Positions 18,895 through 28,393 of a DNA stretch of 64,000 bases are shown here, in pieces. Position numbers and translations under genes: made by a program. The notes below the pieces were generated by a model. That model was not told the DNA's origin. It saw only the letters and a program-made list of their open reading frames with translations, and did not search any database. The first letter of the stretch is position 1, and each line of letters begins with the position of its first letter. Source of the DNA: Shinella sp. UYSO24. GTDB taxonomy: Bacteria > Pseudomonadota > Alphaproteobacteria > Rhizobiales > Rhizobiaceae. The DNA is taken from NCBI GenBank assembly GCA_902167985.1, contig CABHNZ010000001.1, forward strand, positions 496,001-560,000. The letters are read 5' to 3'.

Positions 18895-19913
18895 GTGCGT
18901 ACAACAGCAGAGTCGGTTGTCACCCCCATCGACACGGCAAAGCCGATCGAGCTGTCGCTCGTCGTGCCGCTCTTCAACGAGGAAGAAAGCGTCGGCCCGC
19001 TGATCGAGCGGATCTGTTCCGCGATGGTGGATTATGCCCCGGCATGGGAACTGATCCTCGTCGATGACGGCAGTACCGATGCGACGATCGTCAATGCCCG
19101 CAAGGCGCTGTCGCGCCCGGGCCTCGATCTGAAGATCGTCGAACTGCAGCGCAATTTCGGCCAGACGGCCGCCATGCAGGCCGGCATCACGCAGGCCGCC
19201 GGCCGCCTGATTGCAACGCTCGACGGCGACCTGCAGAACGACCCGAAGGATATTCCGTCGATGGTGGCGGAACTGGAACGGCGCGGGCTCGATCTTCTGG
19301 TCGGCTGGCGCAAGAACCGTCAGGACGGGCTGCTCCTGCGCAAAGTGCCGTCCTTCATCGCCAACCGGCTGATCGGCCGCATTACCGGCGTGCGCCTGCA
19401 CGACTATGGCTGCAGCCTGAAGATCTACCGCGCTCGGTGATCAAGCAGGTCAAGCTGATGGGCGAGATGCACCGTTTCATCCCGGCCTGGGTTGCAAGCG
19501 TGGTGCCGTCCTCGCGTATCGGCGAAATCCCCGTCACCCATCATGCCCGCCAGCACGGCGTGTCGAAATACGGGATCTCGCGGACGTTCCGCGTCATCCT
19601 CGATCTTCTGTCGGTGATGTTCTTCATGCGCTACAAGGCGCGGCCGGGGCATTTCTTCGGCTCGCTCGGACTTGGGCTCGGCGCGCTTGCCGGCCTGATC
19701 ATGCTCTATCTCTTCTTCGACAAGTTCATCATGGGCAATGATATCGGCACGCGCCCGCTGTTCCTGATCGGCGTCATGCTGGTCCTGTCATCGGTTCAGA
19801 TGATCACCACCGGCATCCTCGCCGAAATGCTCGCCCGCACCTATTACCGCGAAGGCTCCGCCGTCAGCTATATCGTCAGGGAAGTTCATGAGGGCGATCA
19901 GCCGCATTCGTAA
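18895..19913 (+). CDS. rgtE: Polyprenyl-phosphate sugar synthase, RgtE-like GT2 (one frame break)
   Basis: Restored length is about 339 residues. GT2 fold with LSLVVPLFNEEESV, ELILVDDGSTDAT, ATLDGDLQNDPKDIP (the DxD metal site) and GCSLKIYRASVIK, then two C-terminal membrane helices (19660-19860). This ArnC/DPM1-like design makes a polyprenyl-phosphate monosaccharide on the cytoplasmic side. In Rhizobium leguminosarum, RgtE makes dodecaprenyl-phosphate galacturonic acid and its gene is linked to rgtA and rgtB, which is the layout here. The frame breaks near 19433 (GCTCGG to GCCTCGG). The start is GTG, with AGGAG 9 bases upstream. Substrate identity is inferred from synteny. Confidence 0.78.
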
Positions 19914-21399
19914 TACGCTGTCAGCCAGACCGGAAACGGTTCTCTGGCTGATCGCCCTTTATTATGTCGCAGCCGTCGTCATTCGCGTGCTGCGCGTCGA
20001 GGGCCTGCAGAACGACGAGGCGGAGCAGCTGGTGGAGAGCCAGTATCTGCTTCTCGGCTATGGACGCCAGCCGCCGTTCTACAACTGGCTGCAATATGGC
20101 GTCATCCACCTGATCGGCCCGTCGATCCTGGCGCTGTCGATCCTGAAGAACGGCCTCCTGTTCCTCACCTGCCTGTTCTACGGGCTTGCGGCGCGGATCG
20201 TGGTGAAGGACAAGGCGCTCATCGGTTCCGCCATGCTCGGCGTGCTTGCCATTCCGGCCGTCACCGTTCTGGCGCAGCGCGACCTCAGCCATGCGGTCGC
20301 GACCATGTGCTCGATCGCCTTCTTCCTCTATGTCTTCCTGCGCACGCTCAAGGCGCCGTCGCTTGCCGGTTATGCGCTGACGGGGCTTGCGATCGGCATC
20401 GGCGCCATCACCAAGTATAATTTCGTCGTGCTGCCGCTGGCCGCATGGCTTGCCGTGTTTGCCGAGCCGACGCTCCGCAAGCATCTGTTCGACCGGCGGA
20501 TCGCGCTGACCGTCGTGATCGCGCTTGTCATCTGTCTGCCGCATGCGGTCTGGATCATCGAGCATTTCAAGGCTGCGACCTCGGGAACGATCGCCGAAAT
20601 GCGCGAGGATGCTTCGCATAACGGCGTGTTCGACCGGCTGCGCGGACTGGTGATGATCGTCACCTCGACGCTGGACGGCGGGTTGCCGCTCGTTGCCTTC
20701 TTCCTCTTCGCCTTCCGGCGTGATCTGCTCGCGTCGCTCAGGGCGCAGAACCCCGCCGCGCGCGTGCTCATCCTGACTTTCGGCTTTTCGCTGCTGATCA
20801 TCGCCATCATCGCGGTGTCGCTGCGCGCCACGACGATCACGCAGAAATGGCTGTCTCCCTTCCTGCTGCTGTTGCCGCTGTATTTCTGCGTGAAGCTCGA
20901 TACCGCCCGAAAGGACGGACTGGTCGGTTTCCTGCGGCTGACGATCCCGGCCTTCATCATGGCCTATGGCTTCCTGATCTATATCGCCACGGCCAGCCTT
21001 CTCGGCCCGTCTCTCGGGTCACGTCCCAAGGACAGTTTCCCGTCGATACCGTTCGTCAGAACGGTGCTTGCCGAGAGCGGCGCTCAAAGGCCGCTCCACT
21101 TCATTCTGGCGGAAAGCCGGGTTCTGGCGGGAAGCGCGCGGATCATCGCGCCCGAAACACCGGTCCTGACACCCTCATTCTCCGAAGAGCCGGAAATCGA
21201 CCCCGCGCTGACGAAACAGGGTGGCCTGGTGCTCTGGGAGGGCAAGGGTGACGCCATTCCGCCAAGGCTACGCGAGGCGCTTGACGACGCCGGACTGTCG
21301 GCCGAGGCCTTGACCCCGACCACGCTCAACATCCCTTATGTCCATTCACGCGACGGGCGCACTGCCGCCTTCAGCTATGCCTGGGTAGCGCCGCACTGA
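19888..21399 (+). CDS. rgtA: Galacturonosyltransferase-like GT39/GT83 membrane enzyme, RgtA-like
   Basis: An intact 503-residue ArnT/PMT-type transferase that would move a sugar from a polyprenyl-phosphate carrier onto lipopolysaccharide in the periplasm. The first periplasmic loop has NDEAEQ (the conserved acidic site) and RQPPFYNWLQYG. AQRDLSHAVATM and GAITKYNFVVLPLA follow, with about ten membrane segments and a small soluble C-terminal domain. The start overlaps the end of rgtE by 26 bases, so translation is coupled. RgtA in R. leguminosarum adds GalA to the outer Kdo; the acceptor here is inferred from the neighbourhood. Confidence 0.78.
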   Translation: MRAISRIRNTLSARPETVLWLIALYYVAAVVIRVLRVEGLQNDEAEQLVESQYLLLGYGRQPPFYNWLQYGVIHLIGPSILALSILKNGLLFLTCLFYGLAARIVVKDKALIGSAMLGVLAIPAVTVLAQRDLSHAVATMCSIAFFLYVFLRTLKAPSLAGYALTGLAIGIGAITKYNFVVLPLAAWLAVFAEPTLRKHLFDRRIALTVVIALVICLPHAVWIIEHFKAATSGTIAEMREDASHNGVFDRLRGLVMIVTSTLDGGLPLVAFFLFAFRRDLLASLRAQNPAARVLILTFGFSLLIIAIIAVSLRATTITQKWLSPFLLLLPLYFCVKLDTARKDGLVGFLRLTIPAFIMAYGFLIYIATASLLGPSLGSRPKDSFPSIPFVRTVLAESGAQRPLHFILAESRVLAGSARIIAPETPVLTPSFSEEPEIDPALTKQGGLVLWEGKGDAIPPRLREALDDAGLSAEALTPTTLNIPYVHSRDGRTAAFSYAWVAPH

Positions 21400-21448
21400 T
21401 GATCCTGACCTGCCCGGTCGATCACCTCGACCGGGTATCGGAGACACG

Positions 21449-23026
21449 ATGAAAAGACCGACCGTTTCGTATTCAACCCGAAAGTCCGCCCAAAAGGCAG
21501 TCCCAAAGCCAGCTCTGAAGTCCGCCGGGGGCATGACGATCCGGCGCCCTCCCACCCTCATTCTGGTGCTGGCGCTTTACTTCATCGCAAATATTGCCGT
21601 CCGGCTTCTGATGCCGCACGGGCTGGAACTGGATGAAGCCGAGCAGGTCTATTTCTCGCAATGGCTCGTGGCCGGCTACAGTTCCCAGCCGCCCTTCTAC
21701 AACTGGCTGCAGAATGCCGCGATCCACCTTTTCGGCACATCGCTTCTGACGCTTGCGGCGCTGAAGAACCTGATGCTGTTTGCCACCTATCTGTTCTACT
21801 GGCTGGCGGCGCGCGAAGTGCTGAAGGACAAGCGCCTGGCGACGGTCGCCGCGCTGGCGCTGATCACCATTCCGCAGGTGGCTTTCGAGGCACAGCGCGA
21901 CCTCAGCCATACGGTGGCGGCGATCTTCGGCACGGCCCTCTTCCTCTTTGCCTTCCTGCGTGTGCTGACCCGCCCCTCCGCCGGCGCCTTTCTGCTGCTC
22001 GGCATCGCCACCGGGATCGGCGGGCTGACGAAATACAATTTCGCGCTCGTGCCGGTCGCTGCCCTGATCGCCGTTGCGCTCGATCGCGATATGCGCCGCC
22101 GGCTGCTCGACTGGCGGATCGTCATTACCGTTGTCGTCGCGGCGCTGATCGTTTCGCCGCATCTCGCCTGGCTCCTGGACAATGGCCAGTCCGCCAGCAG
22201 CCACACGATGAAGAAGATGCTTGGCGACGACAGCAATTTCCTTGTCGGCATAGCCGAGGGGCTCGGCTCGCTGGCAACGGCCGTGATTGCCTTCATCGCC
22301 CTTACGGTCGTGGTGCTGGCCCTCGTCTTCCGTGAGGGCCTCGCGCGCATCGTCAAGGCATCCAACCCGAATACGCGGCTGATCGGCCGCGTCATCCTCG
22401 TCTGCCTTGCCGCAATCGTGTTGATGATCCTGTTTGCAGGGGTGGAGCGCGTTCGCGACCGGTGGCTGACACCAATCCTGCTGATCATGCCGCTCTATCT
22501 CGTCCTGAAAATCGATGCGGCCGAGATCGATGTCCTTCGCGGCATCAAGCGCCTCTGGGGCGTGGCTGCCGTCATCATGGTTCTTGTTCCGGCGGCACTT
22601 ATTGGCCGGTCGCTTGCCGGCCACTGGACCCATAATTACGCCTATACGAACATTCCCTTTGCCAATCTGGCACGGACGCTGGCGCCGATGGCCATGCAGC
22701 CGGGAACGGTCATCATCACGTCCAAGGGACATTACGCCGGCAATATGCGTTTCAACCTGCCGAATGTGCCGGTGATCATGACGGTGCCGCTGACCGGCAT
22801 GACGCCCGTTTCCCTGTCCCATTACCGGCGCGCGATCTTCATCTGGCGCAACTCCGACAGCAGCCGTCCACAGAGCTTCGAGGAGGCCTTCGGCAGTTAC
22901 CTGAAGGCGAACGGGCTTTCGGCGGAGAATGCCAGCAGCGCGATTGCCGGCTTCCCCTTCCTCTGGGGCGCGCCGATGGATCAGTCGCTGTTCGGTTATG
23001 CGGTGATGGACCTGCCGCCGAAGTGA
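21449..23026 (+). CDS. rgtB: Galacturonosyltransferase-like GT39/GT83 membrane enzyme, RgtB-like
   Basis: An intact 525-residue paralogue of the preceding gene, with the same landmarks (LDEAEQVYFSQWLVAG, SQPPFYNWLQNAAIH, AQRDLSHTVAAIFG, GGLTKYNFALVPVA). It has an extra basic N-terminal tail (MKRPTVSYSTRKSAQK), which may be cytoplasmic. The gap of 49 bases after rgtA suggests one transcript. In the known system RgtA and RgtB add GalA in sequence to the same Kdo residue. Loss or gain of these charges affects membrane stability and polymyxin sensitivity in rhizobia (known for the family, not shown here). Confidence 0.77.
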   Translation: MKRPTVSYSTRKSAQKAVPKPALKSAGGMTIRRPPTLILVLALYFIANIAVRLLMPHGLELDEAEQVYFSQWLVAGYSSQPPFYNWLQNAAIHLFGTSLLTLAALKNLMLFATYLFYWLAAREVLKDKRLATVAALALITIPQVAFEAQRDLSHTVAAIFGTALFLFAFLRVLTRPSAGAFLLLGIATGIGGLTKYNFALVPVAALIAVALDRDMRRRLLDWRIVITVVVAALIVSPHLAWLLDNGQSASSHTMKKMLGDDSNFLVGIAEGLGSLATAVIAFIALTVVVLALVFREGLARIVKASNPNTRLIGRVILVCLAAIVLMILFAGVERVRDRWLTPILLIMPLYLVLKIDAAEIDVLRGIKRLWGVAAVIMVLVPAALIGRSLAGHWTHNYAYTNIPFANLARTLAPMAMQPGTVIITSKGHYAGNMRFNLPNVPVIMTVPLTGMTPVSLSHYRRAIFIWRNSDSSRPQSFEEAFGSYLKANGLSAENASSAIAGFPFLWGAPMDQSLFGYAVMDLPPK

Positions 23027-23031
23027 GCCCG

Positions 23032-24399
23032 TCAGCGGGGCGTGGTGTCACGCAGATGATCGAGCGCTGCTTCCAGTGTGCCGATCATCTCGTCCACCTC
23101 GGGTCTTGAAATCGTCAGTGCCGGCGAGGCGAGCATGCGATCGCCGGTGGCGCGCATGACGAGGCCGTGTTCGAGGCAGTAGTTGCGCACGGCCGCGCCG
23201 ATCGCATCCGGCTTTTCGAAGCGGCGGCGGGTCGCCTTGTCTGCCGTGATCTGCAGGCCGCCGATCAGGCCGACACATTGCGCCTCCCCCACCATCTCGT
23301 GATCCTCGAGGCTCTTCCAGCGGGCAGCGAAATAGGGGCCGATATCGTCGCGGACGCGCTCGACGAGCTTTTCCCCCTCGATGATCGCAAGGTTGGCAAG
23401 GGCTGCTGCGGCTGCCACCGGATGGCCGGAATAGGTGAAGCCGTGGTTGAAATCGCCGACCTCGTTCAACAGCACGTCCGCGACGCGATCCGAGACCAGA
23501 ACGCCACCGATCGGCAGGTAGCCGGAGGAGAGACCCTTGGCGATCGGCGCCAGATCAGGCTCGACGCCGAAATGCTGGTAGCCGAACCATGAGCCAAGGC
23601 GGCCGAAACCGCAGATGACCTCATCGGAGACAAGCAGGATATTGCGCGCCTTGCAGATGCGGGCGATCTCCGGCCAGTAGGTGTCCGGCGGCACGATGAC
23701 GCCGCCTGCCCCCTGGATCGGCTCGGCCACGAAGGCCGCGACATTCTCCTCGCCGAGTTCGTCGATCTTGTCATTGAGTTCGCGGGCCATTTTCAGGCCG
23801 AATTCATCACGCGAGAGATCGCCGCCATCGGCGTACCAGTAGGGCTGGCCGATATGGTGGACGCCCTCGATCGGCAGCGATCCCTGTTCGTGCATCGACT
23901 TCATACCGCCGAGCGAGGCGCCGGCAACCGTCGAGCCGTGATAGCCGTTCTTGCGGGCGATCACCTGCGTCTTCGTGCCCTTGCCGAGCGCCTTCCAGTA
24001 GACGCGGGCCATGCGGAACCAGGTGTCTGTCGCTTCCGAACCGGAATTGGTGAAGAAGACGCGGTTCATATGCGGGCCGGCATGGGAGGCGATCTTCTGG
24101 GCGAGCAGCGTCGTCGGCTCGGTCGTGGTGCCGAAGAAGGCGTTGTAATAGGGCAGTTCCTGCATCTGGCGGAAGGCGGCTTCGGCAATCTCGCGGCGGC
24201 CATAGCCGACATTGACGCACCAGAGGCCGGCAAAGCCATCGAGATATTTCTTGCCCGTCTGATCGTAGATGTAGACGCCTTCGGCGCGGGTGATGATGCG
24301 CGTGCCCTTGGCGTTCAGTTCCTTCATGTCGGAAAACGGGTGGATGTGATGGGCGGCATCGATGGCGGCCAGATTGGAAAGATGCGGCGTGTCGTTCAT
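23032..24399 (-). CDS. Class III aminotransferase, putrescine/omega-amino-acid:pyruvate type
   Basis: An intact 455-residue PLP enzyme of the class III (omega) group. Markers are IHPFSDMKELNAKGTRII at the start, GLWCVNVGYGRREIAEAA, FFTNSGSEATDTWFRMA, ARKNGYHGSTVAGASLGG, EPIQGAGGVIVPP, SDEVICGFGRLGSWFGYQ and DLAPIAKGLSSGYLPIGG with the Schiff-base Lys. The start at 24399 is chosen because GGGGGAAAC lies just upstream. It is divergent from a PuuA-like glutamine synthetase homologue with 104 bases between them, so putrescine or a related diamine is the likely amino donor (compare SpuC). The substrate is inferred from context. Confidence 0.87.
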   Translation of the reverse strand: MNDTPHLSNLAAIDAAHHIHPFSDMKELNAKGTRIITRAEGVYIYDQTGKKYLDGFAGLWCVNVGYGRREIAEAAFRQMQELPYYNAFFGTTTEPTTLLAQKIASHAGPHMNRVFFTNSGSEATDTWFRMARVYWKALGKGTKTQVIARKNGYHGSTVAGASLGGMKSMHEQGSLPIEGVHHIGQPYWYADGGDLSRDEFGLKMARELNDKIDELGEENVAAFVAEPIQGAGGVIVPPDTYWPEIARICKARNILLVSDEVICGFGRLGSWFGYQHFGVEPDLAPIAKGLSSGYLPIGGVLVSDRVADVLLNEVGDFNHGFTYSGHPVAAAAALANLAIIEGEKLVERVRDDIGPYFAARWKSLEDHEMVGEAQCVGLIGGLQITADKATRRRFEKPDAIGAAVRNYCLEHGLVMRATGDRMLASPALTISRPEVDEMIGTLEAALDHLRDTTPR

Positions 24400-24503
24400 C
24401 TCGTTTCCCCCGATAGGCATTAGCCAGAAAGCATGGCTCAGATTGTGCATGCTTTTCTTATCGGCTACCAACGGATGTCTGCAACCACCGAGATCGAGGC
24501 CCG

Positions 24504-25835
24504 ATGTCGAACGCTCCGGAACCGCATATCGAAATCCTGCTCGTCGGCATGAATGGCGACCTCCGGGGAAAACGCATTCCCGCCAGCGCCGAGAAAAAGG
24601 TCTGGGACGGAACGGTGCGGCTGCCCTCCTCCACCCAGTCTCTGGATATCTGGGGTGACGACAATGACGATATCACCGGGCTGTCGCTGACGATCGGCGA
24701 TCCGGACGGGCAATGTATTCCAGACCCTCGCTCGCATGCGCCGATGCCCTGGGGGCCAGAGGGATCGTCACAGGTCCTCTCCACCATGCACGAGCTGACC
24801 GGCGAGCCGAGCTTCATGGACCCGCGGGCGATCCTTGCCGCTCTCCTCGAGCGGTTCAAGGCGCGCGGGCTCACCCCCGTCGTTGCGACCGAGCTCGAAT
24901 TCTACGTGGTCGATCCCGACTGGCGCGAGACCGGCCGTCCGCAGCCGCCGAAGGGACTGACATGGCGCGGCGAGCCCAACGGTTTCCAGCTTTACGACAT
25001 GAGCGCCGTCGATGCGCTGGACGATTATCTGCAGACGGTGAGGACATGGGCGAAGGTGCAGGGCCTGCCGGCGGATGCGACGACGGCTGAATTCGGCCCC
25101 GGCCAGTTCGAGATCAATCTGCTGCACCGGCCGGATGCGCTGGCGGCCGCCGACGACTGCATCTACCTGAAGCGCATTGCCGAACAGGCGGCGCGCCGGC
25201 ATGGGCTCAAATCCACCTGCATGGCAAAGCCTTATGGTGATCACGCCGGATCGGGCCTGCATGTGCATGCCAGCCTGATCGACGAGAACGGCAATAACGT
25301 GCTCGATGCCAAGGGCGGGGAGCCGGTGATGCTGACATCCGTCGTTGCCGGCATGCTGAAGACGATGCGCGAGGCACAGCTGATCTTTGCGCCGTTTGCC
25401 AATTCCTACCGGCGCTTCCAGCCCGGCTCGTTTGCGCCCGTCGATATCGACTGGGGTTTCGGCCATCGCGGCACGGCGATCCGCATTCCCGACAAGGATG
25501 GCCCGGCAGCAAGGATCGAGCACCGGGTCGCGGGCGCCGATGCCAACCCCTATCTGCTTCTGACGGCGATCCTCGGCGGCATGCTGGCCGGTCTCGATGC
25601 CAATCTCGACCCCGGCCCGGCCACCGAACCGGGACAGGCACCGCCCGCCGGCAGCGGCCGGCTGACGCATGATTTTCTCACCGCAGTCGAAGATTTCTCC
25701 GCCTCGGCCTTCATCCGCGAGACATTTGGCGAGCGCTACCAGAAGCTCTATGGCGATACGAAGCGCAAGGAGGCAATCGCCTATCTGCGCACCGTCTCAG
25801 ACTTCGATTACCGGACCTATCTGCCTCGGCTCTGA
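24504..25835 (+). CDS. Glutamine-synthetase-family enzyme, gamma-glutamylputrescine synthetase-like
   Basis: An intact 443-residue GS-fold ligase. The ATP and metal motifs are present: VATELEFYVVDPD, TTAEFGPGQFEINLLH, KPYGDHAGSGLHVHASL, NSYRRFQPGSFAP and RIEHRVAGADANPYL. The typical GlnA adenylylation-loop Tyr region is missing, as in the PuuA/GlnT-like groups that join glutamate to amines. Together with the divergent aminotransferase it suggests entry of polyamines into catabolism. The start codon follows GAGATCGAGGCCCG, a moderate ribosome binding site. Confidence 0.85.
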   Translation: MSNAPEPHIEILLVGMNGDLRGKRIPASAEKKVWDGTVRLPSSTQSLDIWGDDNDDITGLSLTIGDPDGQCIPDPRSHAPMPWGPEGSSQVLSTMHELTGEPSFMDPRAILAALLERFKARGLTPVVATELEFYVVDPDWRETGRPQPPKGLTWRGEPNGFQLYDMSAVDALDDYLQTVRTWAKVQGLPADATTAEFGPGQFEINLLHRPDALAAADDCIYLKRIAEQAARRHGLKSTCMAKPYGDHAGSGLHVHASLIDENGNNVLDAKGGEPVMLTSVVAGMLKTMREAQLIFAPFANSYRRFQPGSFAPVDIDWGFGHRGTAIRIPDKDGPAARIEHRVAGADANPYLLLTAILGGMLAGLDANLDPGPATEPGQAPPAGSGRLTHDFLTAVEDFSASAFIRETFGERYQKLYGDTKRKEAIAYLRTVSDFDYRTYLPRL

Positions 25836-25845
25836 GAGGTTTCCC

Positions 25846-26745
25846 TCACATCCGGTTCACCAGAACCTTCAGCTCGCCGGCATGGATCTTCAGTTTGACG
25901 TCGCGCGGCATGGGCAGGAGTTCGCCGTCGATGACGCATTTGACGTCCTTGCGGGCGCGGGGGAAATGCAGTTCGACATCGGTCGCGGTCATTGCCGTCA
26001 CCGAGCGGTTTTCCTTCAGCTTGCCGCGCAGGATGTCAAAGACGAGTTTCATCGCGCCTGCGGGCTTCAGCGGCTCTGCGAGATAGAAGCCGAGATGGCC
26101 GCGGTCGAGGCTGTCGGCAAACATCAGCGGATCACGGCCGAATTCGTTGTTGGAGACCGAGATGGCCGAGACCTTGTGATAGCCCTTCTTGCCCTCGGCG
26201 GAAAATTCCACCTCGAATTCCGGCGGATTGAAGACGACGCCGATCGCAGCGCGCGTGCTTGCCCGGATCTTGCCCAGCCGCGAGCCGAAATTCATCGAGT
26301 TGCGGTAGCGCACCATGCGCGCATGCATGCCGGCGGAAAACTGGTGGACGAAGCTGCGGCCGTTGGCGCTTGCAATATCCACCGCATGGACATTGCCTTC
26401 CGCCAGAGCCTCCAGCGCCTGCCAGATATCGAGCGGCAGTTTCAGCGAGCGGGCAAAGAGGTTCATCGTGCCGGCCGGAACGACGCCGAGAACGATGCCG
26501 CTCTTCCAGGCGATGCCGGCTGCAGCCGAGATCGTGCCGTCGCCGCCGCCGGCAATCAGGCCTTCGATGCCGGGCGTGGCGGCCGCCTTCTTCATCGTCT
26601 CGACAATCTCGTCGCCGGCCACGACATGGCATTCGATCTCATGTCCGGCCTCGCGGAAAACCTTCTCGGCATGAGCGCTATAGGCCTCCATGTCGGTGGT
26701 GCGAAACGTGCCTCCGTCGCGATTGAACACGGCATAGAGTTTCAT
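25846..26745 (-). CDS. Diacylglycerol-kinase-catalytic-domain lipid kinase (YegS/BmrU-like)
   Basis: An intact 299-residue protein of the DAGK/sphingosine-kinase fold. The nucleotide motif is GLIAGGGDGTISAAAGIAW, followed by VPAGTMNLFARSL (the PxGTxN motif) and an antiparallel beta C-terminal domain (KGYHKVSAISVSNNEFG, VKCVIDGELLPM). Such enzymes phosphorylate a lipid alcohol at the membrane. The substrate cannot be told from sequence. It converges on the GS-like gene with a 10-base gap. Confidence 0.85.
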   Translation of the reverse strand: MKLYAVFNRDGGTFRTTDMEAYSAHAEKVFREAGHEIECHVVAGDEIVETMKKAAATPGIEGLIAGGGDGTISAAAGIAWKSGIVLGVVPAGTMNLFARSLKLPLDIWQALEALAEGNVHAVDIASANGRSFVHQFSAGMHARMVRYRNSMNFGSRLGKIRASTRAAIGVVFNPPEFEVEFSAEGKKGYHKVSAISVSNNEFGRDPLMFADSLDRGHLGFYLAEPLKPAGAMKLVFDILRGKLKENRSVTAMTATDVELHFPRARKDVKCVIDGELLPMPRDVKLKIHAGELKVLVNRM

Positions 26746-26920
26746 TCAGGCGGGCTCCCCAGCTCATTACAAATCGGCGCGAGACAACGGCTGGGAAGAT
26801 AAATGGTTGCATTGCAGCAGATTATCAATGCGCGCCGGTGCGCCAGACTCAACCCTGTGGCGATAGGCGTGAATGAAAATGCCGCAGCCTCTACCGTGGT
26901 GCGGTGCATCATGATATGAT

Positions 26921-26932
26921 TGACGTACGTCA
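26921..26932. promoter_or_regulatory. Perfect palindrome TGACGTACGTCA before the MFS gene
   Basis: A 12-bp perfect palindrome about 85 bases before the MFS start codon and 175 bases before the lipid kinase start. It is in the right place for a dimeric regulator, but no regulator gene is adjacent. Confidence 0.35.
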
Positions 26933-27016
26933 GGTTCCTGACACAACCTACATGCGGCCCGGCCGCACCCCGCCAGACATTTTGGACACCATCGTAACCA
27001 TGAGCATTCCTGCGCC

Positions 27017-28261
27017 ATGACCCAGCCTGCTGTTTCCTTCGACCGCTCTTCCGAGACCGCTTCGAGCGGCCCGGACAAGCTTCCCGGCCTCACCCCTCTT
27101 GCCATCATCCTGATCGAGATCGCGCTGGCCGTCGGCGGGTTCGGCATCGGCACCGGCGAATTCGTCATCATGGGCCTGCTGCCCGATGTGGCCGCCACCT
27201 ATAATGTCAGCATTCCCGAAGCTGGGCATGTGATCAGCGCCTATGCGCTCGGCGTCGTCATCGGCGCGCCGATCATCGCGGTCCTTTCGGCCAAGATGAC
27301 ACGGCGCTCGCTGCTGCTCTGCCTGATGGGCGTGTTTGCCATCGGCAACATCCTCTCGGCCATGGCGCCGACCTATGCCAGCTTCACCATTCTGCGTTTT
27401 CTCACCGGCCTGCCGCATGGCGCCTATTTCGGCGTCGCCTCGCTGGTTGCCGCCTCGATGGTGCCGCCGAACAAGCGCGCCCGCGCCGTCGGCCGGGTGA
27501 TGCTCGGCCTCACCATTGCCACGCTTGCCGGAACGCCACTTGCGACCTTCATGGGTCAGGTTTTGAGCTGGCGTGCCGCCTTCTTCCTCGTCGGCGCGAT
27601 CGGCGCCATCACCGTGGCGCTCCTCTGGTATTTCCAGCCGCGCGACAAGGTGCAGGAGGGGGCGAGCATCGCGCGTGAACTCGGCGCGTTTGGCAAGACG
27701 CAGGTCTGGCTGACGCTTGCGGTGGCCGCGATCGGCTTCGGCGGCATGTTCTGCGTGTTCAGCTATATCGCCTCGACGACGACCGAAACGGCGCATCTGT
27801 CTGCCTCGATGGTGGCGATCGTGCTGGCGCTGTTCGGCATCGGCATGAATGTCGGCAATATCGTCGGCTCGCGGATGGCCGATATTTCGCTTAAAGGGAC
27901 GATCGGCGGGTCGATGGCCTTCTATGTGATCGTCATGCTGGCCTTCGCTACCTTCGCGCATATTCCGGCGATGCTCTATGTGACGACATTCCTCGTCGGC
28001 TGCGGCTTTGCCTGCGGCCCGGCAATCCAGACCCGCCTGATGGATGTGGCAGCCGAAGCACAGACGCTTGCGGCCGCCTCCAACCACTCGGCCTTCAACA
28101 TCGCCAATGCGCTTGGTGCGTGGCTCGGCGGACTGGTGATCTCCTGGGGCTGGGGTTTTTCCGCCACCGGTTATGTCGGGGCGTTTCTTTCGCTCCTCGG
28201 GCTCATCGTCTTCCTGATCTCGGTCGCGATCGAGAAGAAGCAGACGGCAGCGCTCGCCTGA
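27017..28261 (+). CDS. MFS exporter, AraJ/drug-efflux type
   Basis: An intact 414-residue 12-helix MFS protein of the DHA1/AraJ kind. It has a 25-residue cytoplasmic lead, then GGFGIGTGEFVIMGLLPDVA, GAPIIAVLSAKMTRRSLLL (the loop 2-3 signature region) and RFLTGLPHGAYFGVA in helix 4. ASNHSAFNIANALGAWLGG is near the end. It would export a sugar or small toxic compound by proton antiport; the substrate is unknown. I see no ribosome binding site close to 27017. A terminator follows. Confidence 0.88.
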   Translation: MTQPAVSFDRSSETASSGPDKLPGLTPLAIILIEIALAVGGFGIGTGEFVIMGLLPDVAATYNVSIPEAGHVISAYALGVVIGAPIIAVLSAKMTRRSLLLCLMGVFAIGNILSAMAPTYASFTILRFLTGLPHGAYFGVASLVAASMVPPNKRARAVGRVMLGLTIATLAGTPLATFMGQVLSWRAAFFLVGAIGAITVALLWYFQPRDKVQEGASIARELGAFGKTQVWLTLAVAAIGFGGMFCVFSYIASTTTETAHLSASMVAIVLALFGIGMNVGNIVGSRMADISLKGTIGGSMAFYVIVMLAFATFAHIPAMLYVTTFLVGCGFACGPAIQTRLMDVAAEAQTLAAASNHSAFNIANALGAWLGGLVISWGWGFSATGYVGAFLSLLGLIVFLISVAIEKKQTAALA

Positions 28262-28317
28262 GCCTGCTTTGCCGAACCGTTCCGGCCAGCGTCGCGCCGG
28301 CCGGTTTCTGCGATTTC

Positions 28318-28351
28318 AAAGGCCGGACAAGCTTGCAGCTGTCCGGCCTTT
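28318..28351 (+). terminator. Terminator after the MFS exporter
   Basis: Perfect 12-bp stem (AAAGGCCGGACA with TGTCCGGCCTTT) around a 10-base loop, followed by TCTCC. Confidence 0.85.
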
Positions 28352-28393
28352 TCTCCATCTTCATCCCGACATGGCATGATGGAGGAAAAGAGC

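Noticed and set aside
21473..22822. 449-codon minus-strand frame opposite rgtB, and similar frames opposite glnE and degP
   Set aside because: His/Arg/Gln-rich shadow translation of a membrane protein gene (or of GC-rich coding sequence), without a ribosome binding site.
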